From Effrenium voratum (lineage: Eukaryota > Sar > Dinophyceae > Suessiales > Symbiodiniaceae), in assembly GCA_963377175.1 (NCBI GenBank), contig CAUJNA010003244.1, positions 62,001 through 126,000 of the forward strand: a stretch of 64,000 nt of DNA, in the 5' to 3' direction. Positions 36,908 to 45,707 of this stretch are shown here, piece by piece (positions within the stretch are counted from its first letter, which is position 1; every line of letters starts with the position of its first letter). Under the pieces are notes generated by a model that saw only the letters and a list, made by a program, of their open reading frames with translations, was not told the DNA's origin and searched no databases. A program made the position numbers and the translations under genes.

Positions 36908-37033
36908 TACTGTGGATGGACAAAAGCCAGCACCATTTCAAAACCATGGGAAACCCTTGTTTGTTGGCATTTGCAAGGGAATCATCATTCCAGGGGTTCT
37001 TAGGTGGTGCAGGATTTCGTCCATCCACAGTAG
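36908..37033. mobile_element. MITE family 1 copy
   Basis: 126 bp with terminal inverted repeats: TACTGTGGATGGAC at the left and GTCCATCCACAGTA at the right, extended by AGCACCA/TGGTGC. Interior contains ACCATGGGAAACCCTTGTTT and ATCATCATTCCAGGGGTTC, shared with 12404-12638. Lies within an aminotransferase intron. Confidence 0.8.
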
Positions 37034-37301
37034 CCAACCACTGCAATCGTCTCCATACAGGTACAGGGAACCATGACCTTGGCCACAGAAGGAGTGTGCG
37101 TTGCCTGATCTTCTCGTGCCACTCACCAAATTGCCAGAAACCGAGGGGCACGCACGAACTTCCCACACAAATCCAGGGGGTGCACTGATTCCCCACTTTG
37201 TTGAGGCCTTGGGCCCTTTCCAGGTTTGTTGGGAAACCACATGGAACATCAAAGTCCATTTTGGGGCGTCTCCCTTTTTCGACACGTTCCCATTTTGATA
37301 G

Positions 37302-37353
37302 GTGGGCGATCCAGACTTCGCCACGCCGCCGCACATCACGGTCGAGGCCCCAG
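37302..37353 (+). CDS. Aminotransferase exon: GDPDF motif
   Basis: After TTGATAG the frame reads VGDPDFATPPHITVEAP and reaches a GT donor after CCCCAG. This is the hallmark N-terminal motif of aspartate aminotransferase-like enzymes, which contributes to the active-site entrance. The following roughly 15-20 residues of the family (A-L-x-x-G-x-x-x-Y-T-x) are not visible and must lie in an exon I could not find between here and 42953. Confidence 0.8.
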
Positions 37354-37359
37354 GTGGTT

Positions 37360-38025
37360 GACCTCGAGAGCTGAACTGGAGCTGATCCCCGTGCCAAAGG
37401 CGAGTCCGACATGGACCCCGGAAAGGGGAAACTTGTCCAAGAAGGGTTCTTGCGGCTCCGTGTCAATTTTGCAGTGTCCAGGCAGGTGGGTATCATGGGT
37501 ATCATGGGTATCATTTACCTGCGAAGCCGGTTGAAGACCCAAGTTGAAAACTCGACTGCAGCCATTGGCACCAGCTGGCAGGGAGTGCACGCCGCCCTTC
37601 CATGAGCCAAAGAAGAGCCAGGGTTGGGGTGTTGCTTCCACATCTTTGACACCAATTTGTGTTGGCCAACCTGTTGTTTCCCGGGGGGCCAAGGCCTGGT
37701 TTGAGCATTTTGCAGCCAACCCTGGAGCCAGTAGCAACAAACTGACAATGTCATTTTGGAGCAATCCATCCAGGCGCTTCTCAGTTTTTCTTGCTTTTTG
37801 TTGCTCTTCATTTTTAGTGAGTGGCACCTTTTCTTGCTGTGGGTTGACTTTGACCCCTCACTTTTTGGATGGCTTTGACAAAGCTGGGAGTCTCCCCTCA
37901 TAAACACGTGGAGACACGGCTCATTACCCAAGTCTTGGAAGTACCAACCACTAATTGTGGTAACTTGGAAGGTTTGTTGCCTTGCAAATATTTCAGGAAC
38001 CAGCCGACCTGAGTTGGCTTTAGAG
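37360..38025. other. Intron-like sequence
   Basis: A short GGTATCAT triplication at 37490-37515 and no convincing exon. Confidence 0.4.
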
Positions 38026-38029
38026 TCTC

Positions 38030-38190
38030 GGGGATGCGGCGCCATGCTTTCGACGACTGGCTGGTTTCGGCACCGCTGCTTCGGCCCGTCCCGCGGGCCG
38101 TGCGCGCGGCCGCGTTTCTGGACGCGGACCCGATACTTGAGGCATCAGCCAGCCGCAGCCTGGGGCTGGGCATCTGCGACGGAACCTTGG
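38030..38190 (+). CDS. Possible exon upstream of methyltransferase-like gene
   Basis: GC-rich island reading RRHAFDDWLVSAPLLRPVPR then AVRAAAFLDADPILEASA. It lies about 440 bp upstream of the first recognised spermidine-synthase-fold exon and may be its N-terminus. No family match on its own. Confidence 0.35.
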
Positions 38191-38626
38191 CGAAGCAGAG
38201 TTTTGCCTTTTTGGGCTGCACAAAAGAGAGATAGACAGTAAATAGACAAGTAAATAGATAGATAAATAAATAGAGAAACAAGCATGTTTATCAACGCAGA
38301 TCATAGTTTGCGCGCTCTTCCTGCTTCAGGGTTCAAACCTTTTTGTTGTACGGATCAAACCAGTACAGTGTTTAAAGGTTTTTTTGGGGTTTTCCCTCAA
38401 TTGTACGTGCGATGGTTGGGTGGGAATAAAATGACCCCTGTCCCACGGAAACCAGCACGGAAATGAACCGCAAGTGATATTGTTAATCCATCTTCCCCCC
38501 CAGCAAACGCTTGAGTGTTTTTTTTGGTGTTTTTGTATTTGCGCTTTTTGCAGGACACACTCCCACCCAGCAAAACTCTTCACCGTTTTTCTGTTTTCGC
38601 GTTTTGCTGGTTTGAAAGGTCCGCAG

Positions 38627-38719
38627 GGTGACGAGCGAGTGCACGTCACAGTCAGCGCGGACAACAAGCGATCGCTGATTCTCGACGGCAAGGACACGGA
38701 CGGCTTTGTGCAATCAGAG
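38627..38719 (+). CDS. Spermidine-synthase-fold protein, exon 1 seen
   Basis: Exactly 31 codons between CCGCAG and the donor GAG|GTGAGG. The frame reads GDERVHVTVSADNKRSLILD followed by GKDTDGFVQSE. This is the beta-strand region that precedes the Rossmann core in spermidine-synthase-like and METTL13-like proteins (V-x-V-x-x-x-x-x-R-x-L-x-x-D-x-x-x-Q-S). Phase 0 at both ends. Confidence 0.6.
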
Positions 38720-38959
38720 GTGAGGTGCAAGGGCCAGGCGCCCGAACTGCTGGTGGGCCGCTGCGATGACCCAAAAATCCGGAAGGCGCCGGGTCTCGGC
38801 GGATTTTTCTGGGTCCACATCAAGTTGCATTTTCACGGTCGCAGCAAGTTTCCTTTGCGAAAACCCCTTTTGAGACTTCCCAGACACCAGCCAATTGGCG
38901 GCTTCCTAGTAAAAATCTGGCACGCCTTTCCCAGAAGGAAGCCAGTTCAGGCCTGGAAG

Positions 38960-39060
38960 TGCCACGGCCTGGACCCGGACTTCGCGAAAGAGGCCTTCCC
39001 CTACGTGGCGAAGGTCTTGGAGAAGATCCGGGCCCGGTGCAAATTGCCTTCGGCGAAGCC
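38960..39060 (+). CDS. Spermidine-synthase-fold protein, exon 2
   Basis: After TGGAAG the frame reads CHGLDPDFAKEAFPYVAKVL then EKIRARCKLP. Corresponds to the family's helix before the SAM/dcSAM-binding loop (x-x-P-Y-x-x-x-x-x-x). The donor is uncertain, between 39050 and 39066. Confidence 0.55.
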
Positions 39061-39392
39061 GGAGGAGCGGATCGGAAAGCGAAACGAAGCGGCTGGAAGG
39101 TGGTGGCCTCCATTCGTCTGTGGAAGCAAATGGAAAACCCTAAAGGAATCTAGGGAAACAAATGGAAGCCACAGTGGTAGTTAGTTGGAGGGCGTTGCCG
39201 TTCTGGTATGTAGAATCGGGGACTTCCGCCTCAATGAAACCCATTGTTTCCATTAGGCTTCCGTTTGCATTTCGCTGCCCGTAGGTTTTGCTTACTTGGT
39301 CCCTTCGGAAGGACGGTTCGCTCGTCAGACCCGAACCGCCCACCGGCTCCCTGGTGCCAAAACCCTCCAAGTTTTGAGCGCCGAGTCTCCAG

Positions 39393-39530
39393 GTGCTGAT
39401 GCTGGGCTTGGGCGGCGGCACCATGCAGAGCTTCCTCTCCGCCCAGTGCCCCGGCTCCCACGTCACCACGGTGGAGGCCTCCAGCGCCGTGGTGGAGGCG
39501 GCGCGGCGCTTCTTCGGGTTCGACGGCCAG
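39393..39530 (+). CDS. Spermidine-synthase-fold protein, exon 3: cofactor loop
   Basis: 46 codons after CTCCAG. VLMLGLGGGTMQSFL is the glycine-rich cofactor-binding motif I of the class I methyltransferase fold, and HVTTVEASSAVVEAARRFFG is the acidic motif II (the Glu binds the ribose). The exon ends GGCCAG before GCGCGG, a GC donor, and continues in frame at 40488. The lack of an obvious catalytic Asp set suggests a methyltransferase-like or spermidine-synthase-like protein rather than a proven polyamine enzyme. Confidence 0.8.
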
Positions 39531-39534
39531 GCGC

Positions 39535-40126
39535 GGGCGGCGGTTTGCGCCGTTTCGGATCCGCGGGGGGAAGAGGGGAGCAGGGGGGGCAGGGCAGTTT
39601 CCTGTCTTTGGGGGTTTCGACTTTCTTATTTTTTGGGTGGGTGGGTGGGCGGGCGGGTTGGTGGGTGGGTCTTTTTTAAGATTTTCGCGTTTTGCGGGGG
39701 TTGCGGCCTTGGTTGCGGATTTTTAACCAGAGCAACTGACAAGAGGCAAGCTGACGTTTTCACGGAGATTGGCTCAAGTAAGCAGCTTCCGCCCCTTTGC
39801 AGTGACCATTTCGAGGTGAGTGAAAAGGCGGACACATGTAGAGTCCTGTGCAAGCTCTGGAAACAGAATGAATGTCGACAGTGGTTCACGGGAGTTTTAA
39901 TCATTTCACAGATATTATGGGATTGTGTCAGAATAGGGGAACCGTGGAAATGGTGGTTTTCCTTTTGGTTTGCCTCCAAATCAACCAAACAAAATACCCT
40001 CAAAACAACAGAAACCCATTTTGGCAATTTGAGACCAGCCAGGTGGGGACCACCGAAATGAAATGAATGGGTTTTCTTTTGGTTTCCCTTCGAGCATTTC
40101 TGAAGAAGGGCTACCCTTGAATTGTG
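39535..40126. other. Intron with introner-like repeat
   Basis: GGGT/GGGC-rich start, then an introner-like copy at about 39930-40045 (GGGGAACCGTGGAAATGG, TTTTCCTTTTGGTTTGCC). Confidence 0.5.
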
Positions 40127-40240
40127 ACCACTTGGGTGTGGGTCAAAGTTGAACCAGCAGGTCACCGCAGGTTGTAGTCCTTTCTATGTACCAGGGTAAC
40201 CCATTTTTGGGGTTGCCCTGTTCTCGACCCATACCCATAC
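40127..40240. mobile_element. MITE family 2 copy
   Basis: Left end CTTGGGTGTGGGTCAAAG, right end CTCGACCCATACCCATACC; interior AACCAGCAGGTCACCGCAGG matches the family. A degenerate family 1 copy follows directly (about 40238-40416). Confidence 0.65.
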
Positions 40241-40416
40241 CGTGGATTGTTGCGAAATCCATGAATCGCACCACCTGAGAAGCCATGGTTGAAACCATAC
40301 CGTTTGTTGATATTTATGTTGGGGAATCATCAAGCCTGGCATGATGATTCCCCTGTAATACCGACAAACCATGGTTTTTCCATGGGTTTCTTAGGAGCTG
40401 CGATTTATTGCATTAG
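40238..40416. mobile_element. Degenerate MITE family 1 copy
   Basis: Starts CCGTGGATTGTTGCGAAATCC and ends with a GGAGCTGCGATTTATTGCAT block. An internal palindrome is built on GGGGAATCATCA/TGATGATTCCCC and the AAACCATGG blocks of the family. The ends are eroded. Confidence 0.5.
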
Positions 40417-40487
40417 TTGTCTTATGGTCATTTGGGGGGCAATATGGATCAACCCCCATGGATTTCGCGTCCATCCGCCACGGGGAG

Positions 40488-40587
40488 GTGAAGGTGGAGG
40501 AGGCGCGGCAGGCGATCAAGGCGCTGGCGGCCCAAAAGCGGCGCTTCGACGTGATCGTCATCGACATCACCGACACCGTGCTGCGGG
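40488..40587 (+). CDS. Spermidine-synthase-fold protein, exon 4
   Basis: After CGGGGAG the frame reads VKVEEARQAIKALAAQKRRF then DVIVIDITDTVLRG, to a GT donor (CGGG|GTGAGG, phase 1). RFDVIVIDITD is motif IV, the strand-4 Asp segment of the fold (F-D-x-I-x-x-D). The sequence joins exactly to 39530 in phase 0 and to 41213 in phase 1. Confidence 0.8.
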
Positions 40588-40699
40588 GTGAGGACGTGAC
40601 TCGGGCGGTGCACCCCCAAAGGGGGTCTCTCTTTTTTCCTTTGCGGAAACCGCCCTGTCTCTTCTGTTTTTTTTGCGGAAACCACCCTGTCCTTTTTTT

Positions 40700-40701
40700 T
40701 G

Positions 40702-40732
<31 letters not shown>

Positions 40733-40800
40733 TTTTCCCTTCTCTTTTCTTCTTTTTTTCTTTGTGTGTGTGTGTGTGTGTGTTTGTGTGTCTGTGTGTC
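40700..40800. repeat. (CT)n then (GT)n microsatellite
   Basis: CT-rich run (40704-40760) followed by GT dinucleotides (40763-40800). Intronic. Confidence 0.95.
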
Positions 40801-40804
40801 AGTG

Positions 40805-41212
40805 TGTGATGGTGCATTTTTTTCATGCAGAACTCGCCCAGTGTGGGCTTGTTTGGCTGGGACACATTAGCTTGACCCAAACTGTTCCCGAACTAGGGTC
40901 ATGATTTGACTGTGGTTAGCGTCAGAAACTAGGGTTCTTCTTCCTTCACACTAGGGCTGGCTAAATGGGCTTGCCACCAGCCCAAATTGGCTTGACCCGA
41001 AGAACCGTTTGAGAATAAATTTGGAGCGGATATCCTCCCATTGAGTCGTGCGCATGGTGTTGTGTACACTCCTCTAACATCAGGTTTTGATTGTACCTCT
41101 TTCGACCCTTTGGTCAACGGTTGTTCGCTCCACTGACTGGGGTTTGATTGCAGGGGCGCCAAAAAGGATACCCTTTTTTCGGGGTGACCCTATTTTGACA
41201 TATGCGTGCAAG
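40805..41212. other. Intron sequence
   Basis: Intron between exons 4 and 5 of the methyltransferase-like gene; no further feature. Confidence 0.5.
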
Positions 41213-41376
41213 CCGAGGTGAAGAACCTGCGTGCGTTGTTGAAGAGTGGGGGTGAGGTTTTGCACAACCACACGAACACCCAGAAGATGCTGGAGCAGCT
41301 GGACAGCTTTCAAAAGCTGTTCCATGTCGACAAAGAGACCTTTCCTGGAGGCAACGTGCTGGCCTCCTACAGATAG
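41213..41376 (+). CDS. Spermidine-synthase-fold protein, last exon
   Basis: After GTGCAAG the frame (completing a split Ala codon) reads AEVKNLRALLKSGGEVLHNH and later QLDSFQKLFHVD and GGNVLASYR, stopping at TAG 41374-41376. L-K-x-G-G-x-V-L-x-N-H is the typical strand after motif IV, and the F-x-x-x-F … N-x-x-L end is the usual C-terminus. The gene therefore closes at 41376, inside what appears to be an aminotransferase intron. Confidence 0.75.
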
Positions 41377-41379
41377 GTG

Positions 41380-42950
41380 GTTTGCAGAGCAAACCTTTGC
41401 GAGAAAGAGCCGTGAGCGCTGGCGTTGCAATCGGAACCCAGGTAGCTAAAACAGCCCTGGTTGATGTTCATCCTTTTTTGGGGAACACCTCCCCCAAAAA
41501 TCCCCCAGGTTTGAATCCATCCGGTGTCGACATGGCGTTTCATTTTGTTGGCTGAGGCAAGTGCCGTGTCAGCCCTACATGCTGGGCAAACTCATTACGA
41601 GGCTTTCGAATCGGAGCGGTTCGATGCCTTGAAAAGCTAAGGGAAACCTTCACGTGCCTCCCGCCGATGGGAAACTGACTGCTTGTGAAGCTTCAGATTG
41701 GACTTCGCACACAAATAAGATCTCCTGGCTTTTCGCTTCATACGCAAGCAACGCCGTTGCAATGTCAGGAGCGACAAGATCGGCCCTGGCGCCTAAAACG
41801 TGTCTGGGGGTTGGCTCCCCCTTTTTCGAGCTCACGAGCGCCATTGCCCTTTACACAATCAGAGGTGGGCAGAGACCCGTTCATTTTGTGAGGTTTTCAG
41901 TCCAAAGTGGGAGGTTATCACCAGCGGGAACCCTGTGGATGGACGAAATCCTGCACCACCTAAGAATCCCTGGAGTGGTGATTTCCCCAATTAATACCAA
42001 CAAACAATGGTTTGCCATGTCCGTCCACCGTATCACCCATGTTTTCGCAAGTTGACTTGGCCTTGGAGCCACGGGAGGTATGTTTGGATCCTCAAGAATG
42101 ATGGATCCACAGCAAATTATAAGTTGCAACAAACAAGCAAGATTTGTTTGACATGTTTTTATTTGCTTGGATTTCCAAACTCCTCCAACACTTTTTGAGA
42201 ATCTTGCAGTTTTCGGTACTCCAAAAAGGTGAAGGCTCAAAACTGGGGGATGCTGCAACATGATTGCCCTGTGCAAGCGATCGGAACTTTTTTCCTTCAT
42301 CAGCAGCCGTTCAGCAGGTCCCCTGACCAATGTCAGTTCAGTGTCAGAACCAATCCAAACCTGGCTAGTTTCAGGTTCGTAGGGGACAGTTCCAACGGGT
42401 GCGGAACGACATTGGTTCGGGTGGACTACCAGGCTTGAGACCTATTTGGGTTCGTGTCAAACGTGGCTTTCCTAGTCAACTCCCAGAAATCAAAAACCAA
42501 CCTACCTTCACGTGACTCAGGGGACGACTCAGGCTTTCAGCCCAGGGTTCCATCCTTGGACGACCAAGGCTCAAACCCAAGGAGCAAAGCTACCATCGTT
42601 TCAACCCCTGGGTTTGAGTGCATGGACCAATCGAACAATGGGCGTTTCTAAAGTGGCAATTCCTTTCAGCTTTCCCTGAGTCAAAATGGCGAACCCCCTT
42701 CTGTTTGGTACCACAACCCACAAGGACACCCTGGCCATTATGGGGAACTTTCCATTTTAAGTACCAACGAGGTCCCCCAGCAGTGCCCTTTTACCCTTTT
42801 TTGGGGGAGGGGTTCCCCTACTAACTAGACTACAGAAAGAACATCGGGTACCCTTATTCTAACCTCTCCCCTGGACCCAGCGCCAAAAAAAAAAAAACGG
42901 GAAAAAATCCCACGGCCAGAGCTTCCATGGCTTGGACCCCCCCCCGTTTC
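41380..42950. other. Intron-like sequence
   Basis: Holds a MITE family 1 copy (41932) and no GC-rich island. The missing short aminotransferase exon could be hidden here or in 37.36-38.6 kb. Confidence 0.4.
41932..42033. mobile_element. MITE family 1 copy
   Basis: Left end CTGTGGATGGACGAAATCCT with GCACCACC following. The right end (ATGTCCGTCCACCGTA) is diverged. The interior is in the opposite order to the 36908 copy. Confidence 0.65.
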
Positions 42951-42952
42951 AG

Positions 42953-43030
42953 GCGGCCGGGGGCTCCCCGACCCTGCGGAAGGCGGTGGCAGAAAGCCTG
43001 GAGCGCACCAGGCGGATGTTCAATGGGAAG
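42953..43030 (+). CDS. Aminotransferase exon: G-x-P-x-L-R motif
   Basis: After GTTTCAG the frame reads AAGGSPTLRKAVAESLERTR then RMFNGK. This is the family's Y-x-x-x-x-G-x-x-x-L-R-x-A-I-A segment (G-L-P-E-L-R in bacterial homologues). A TGA follows at 43041 if unspliced; the donor must lie before it, but I cannot fix it. Confidence 0.7.
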
Positions 43031-43034
43031 CGGC

Positions 43035-44970
43035 TGTGGACCTGACAACCCGAAGTGGAACGAAGGGAATCCGTGCATCCCTAAAAAAAAGTAAAAAGGA
43101 AAAAAACAACAACCTGCATAGTTGGCCACCGGAACTGGAACCTGATCTCTAAGGGATCACCGACCCCCCCCATCATTTTCTTATGTTTTGACCACTGAGT
43201 AGGTGGTAGCCGCGGTTTTACCAGTGGAGCAACCTGGGTTTGCTCCCCGTGGCAACCTAGTTACTAAGCAGCTTGAGCACCCAAGTGGTCGCGTTTCTTG
43301 CTGGTTCGATAGGTAGAGCAGCGTTTGAGGGGTTTTGGGGATGAACTGTCCTGGCTTCCCTTAAAGGAAGCCAGAAGGGATGGTGCAGGGGTCATTCCTT
43401 TATTCCCTGCTGAGAACCAGCAAGTCTGTGTTTTTTTTGCTTGGGGGGGGTGATGTCGTTTTCGCAAAAAAGGCAACGGGAAACCGAAGACCATTCAAAT
43501 GTCACCTGTTTAGAGACAAGCCCATGTGTGCCAATGTCAAAAGACTTCGTTACTTAAGCTGGCATCTTTACCAGGGGTGTCGGTGTTAGACAGCCGTTCT
43601 AAGAGTTACTATTGAAGACGCTGCTAAGGAAGTCGTGCTTTGATGGTTAGGGGGCTCCATGACCATGACAAAAAGTAAGGAGTTGACCATTGCTCACGTG
43701 GGGGGCCTTACCTTTGAAGACCCTGGGAGGACCCTCTCCCACAGAGGTCCAAATAAATTTCCGGGTGTTTTTTCTTGTGAGGGTTCTTTAATTCTGTTTT
43801 GCTGTTTAGGAAGAATCAAGCATCTCACTTTCAGCTTCCATTGCTTATCCACTTATCCATGCCTAGGGGAATGTGCCCCTTGACGATACTGAAAAGCTTG
43901 TGATCTACAAGGTTTCCTTTTGCCCACCATCCGGCTGGTCCCACTTTGGAGGGACCAAAGTTCTGTCCTTTTAGGACAAAAACACCGTTTCTGCGCCGAG
44001 CCTGCACCAACTGTGACTTGCTTCTATTGGTTGGCTCAGCCTGCTTGGAACATGATGATACCGCTCTTAGCTGGGAACCTTCTGGTGGGTTTGGTGGCAA
44101 CTGGGAAGAACATCTTGGGTTGATCACAGGTGTCTTCAATTACTAGAGGAACCCAACATTCTAGGGATTGTCAAACATTTGCACTAGTTGGTAAGTGGTT
44201 TCTCCAGATTCCTGGGGCTTCAACTATCCCAACTGATGCTGAATTTGTCCATCCGCATGTGTCTTCTCCCTTCAGAATCCCCCCAACAGGCACCTTGCAG
44301 AAGACCCACCCGCATGAGACCGCATTGGCAGGCCTGGATTGCGCGCCGATCCGGACAAGGCGATATCAGCAGTCTCATGATAGGGTTCGTAACCCCCAGG
44401 ACTGTGTCTGTTTTTGAGGCTCGGTACCCTTCCTGGATGGGTTTCCAAGGGCACCAAAAGGAAACCGAATCCCATGTGTGGGGTTGCCTGATTTTTAGAA
44501 CCACCTTTAAGACAACCCAAAAAGGGTACCCTCGACAGGCCACACCCAGCTGCCGCCTGCTACCTGGACGTACCTTAATTTGCTCTAGAGCAACATTCAT
44601 CGCTGATCTCATATGACATGAAACCAGTATTGATCGGGACGCAAACATGTACGAGGTGTATGGCTACCCAAGACAAGCGAAGGAGCAGCCCCTAATAGGG
44701 CCTTACTCTTATTAAGCGTTCCATAGGTGATATCCCTCCTCCCTCTAGCACCCCTTGAAGGAATGAAAGTATACCCGCCACCGAACCCACAACGCTTAAA
44801 TTCAGAAACGCGACAGTTCCCTGGTTGCTTTCCTCAAGGAAGACAAGCTGCACATCCGTTAGGTCCTTTTCATATCTAGGAGCAAGCAACGCCCAGTGGA
44901 GTCTGGGTGATTTGACTCCTTGAGGCAGTGTTTCCCTTTTTCCGTCGGAAACTGAGTCGGTTTTCCTGCG
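43035..44970. other. Intron sequence with interspersed repeat
   Basis: Aminotransferase intron. Includes an introner-like copy at about 44440-44530 in minus orientation. No exon recognised. Confidence 0.5.
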
Positions 44971-44973
44971 CAG

Positions 44974-45038
44974 GTGATTTGCATGCCCGGCGGAAAGCCT
45001 GTGATTTTCCACACCATCGCCGCGCTGTGTGAGGATGG
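44974..45038 (+). CDS. Aminotransferase exon: GGKPVIF motif
   Basis: After GCGCAG the frame reads VICMPGGKPVIFHTIAALCE then DG, with the donor GG|GTGAGA in phase 2. It matches the cofactor-domain entry of aspartate aminotransferase-type enzymes (x-x-x-T-P-G-[GA]-K-x-x-[IL]-F), the loop whose residues hold the PLP phosphate. The next exon (58157 or 58290) is over 13 kb away because the retroelement lies in this intron. Confidence 0.85.
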
Positions 45039-45545
45039 GTGAGAAATGCAATTTTTGCAGCTGACAATTATGAGCATCTAAGAACTAATATGTTTCACAA
45101 AGCCCCGGTTGATTGCTCTCCTTCCAGCAATCATGGAAGTGGAGAGGAGGGTTTTCGGAAGACGAACATCATCTTACAAAGACATCCACTCTCACTATGG
45201 TATCAATCGGACAGGTTTGTTCATGCATGGCTACCACTATCCTCGCATGTCCCCAGTCTGGAGCAGGGTCTACACAGGTGAGTGTCAGGGGACCACGCGT
45301 ATGATTCACTTGGAAGGGCGTTCGAAATCTGAGGGTGACGAATCACGCAACTGTGGCGATCACATGAAGCATTCGTGGGCCAGGGTTTCACTTCATGGCT
45401 ACCCAGCGGCACCGAAGCCCCCCTTAAGTCCTTGCTCCAACTGAATTTCAGGTTCTGTCAGGCTTTTCAGCATTCTATGGTCCAATTTGGGAATGACCTG
45501 GGACTAAACTTCCCCACAAGACTACGGGGACGCGCCCTCTAATTT

Positions 45546-45668
45546 TTTGTTAATGTTGAAACGCATGTGGAAACATGAACTGTGTTTGAAATGCTTGACC
45601 ATAATGGCCCCGGCCATTTTGGCTCAAGCTTTGTTCTTGGGTTCTCTGAACCCAACTTGTGTGAAAAA
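45546..45668 (+). repeat. Split direct repeat A1
   Basis: 123 bp identical at every position to 52086-52208. Contains a perfect 7-bp palindrome AATGGCC-CC-GGCCATT (45603-45618), a spliced-leader-like stretch, and an 8-bp perfect stem TTGGGTTC-TCT-GAACCCAA (45636-45654). It forms the 5' leader of the gag-like ORF. Confidence 0.95.
45607..45628 (+). promoter_or_regulatory. Spliced-leader-like sequence in repeat A1
   Basis: The last 16 bases, GCCATTTTGGCTCAAG, are identical to the 3' end of the dinoflagellate spliced leader. Over the full 22-nt leader length there are 19 matches, with the three mismatches in one block (GTA replaced by CCG). No GT follows, so it is not a spliced-leader RNA gene. 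It looks like a leader added by trans-splicing and then fixed by reverse transcription. The second copy is at 52147-52168. Confidence 0.8.
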
Positions 45669-45707
45669 ATTGAAAGGTAGCACTTCCGAACTAACCCCGA
45701 ACCAGCA

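Noticed and set aside
36447..37514. 355-codon minus-strand ORF
   Set aside because: Covers a MITE and two + strand aminotransferase exons with exact family motifs; the minus frame has none.
45607..45628. A spliced-leader RNA gene
   Set aside because: The leader-like bases are followed by CTTTG, not a GT donor, and there is no snRNA-like body; it is a relict inside a retroelement repeat.
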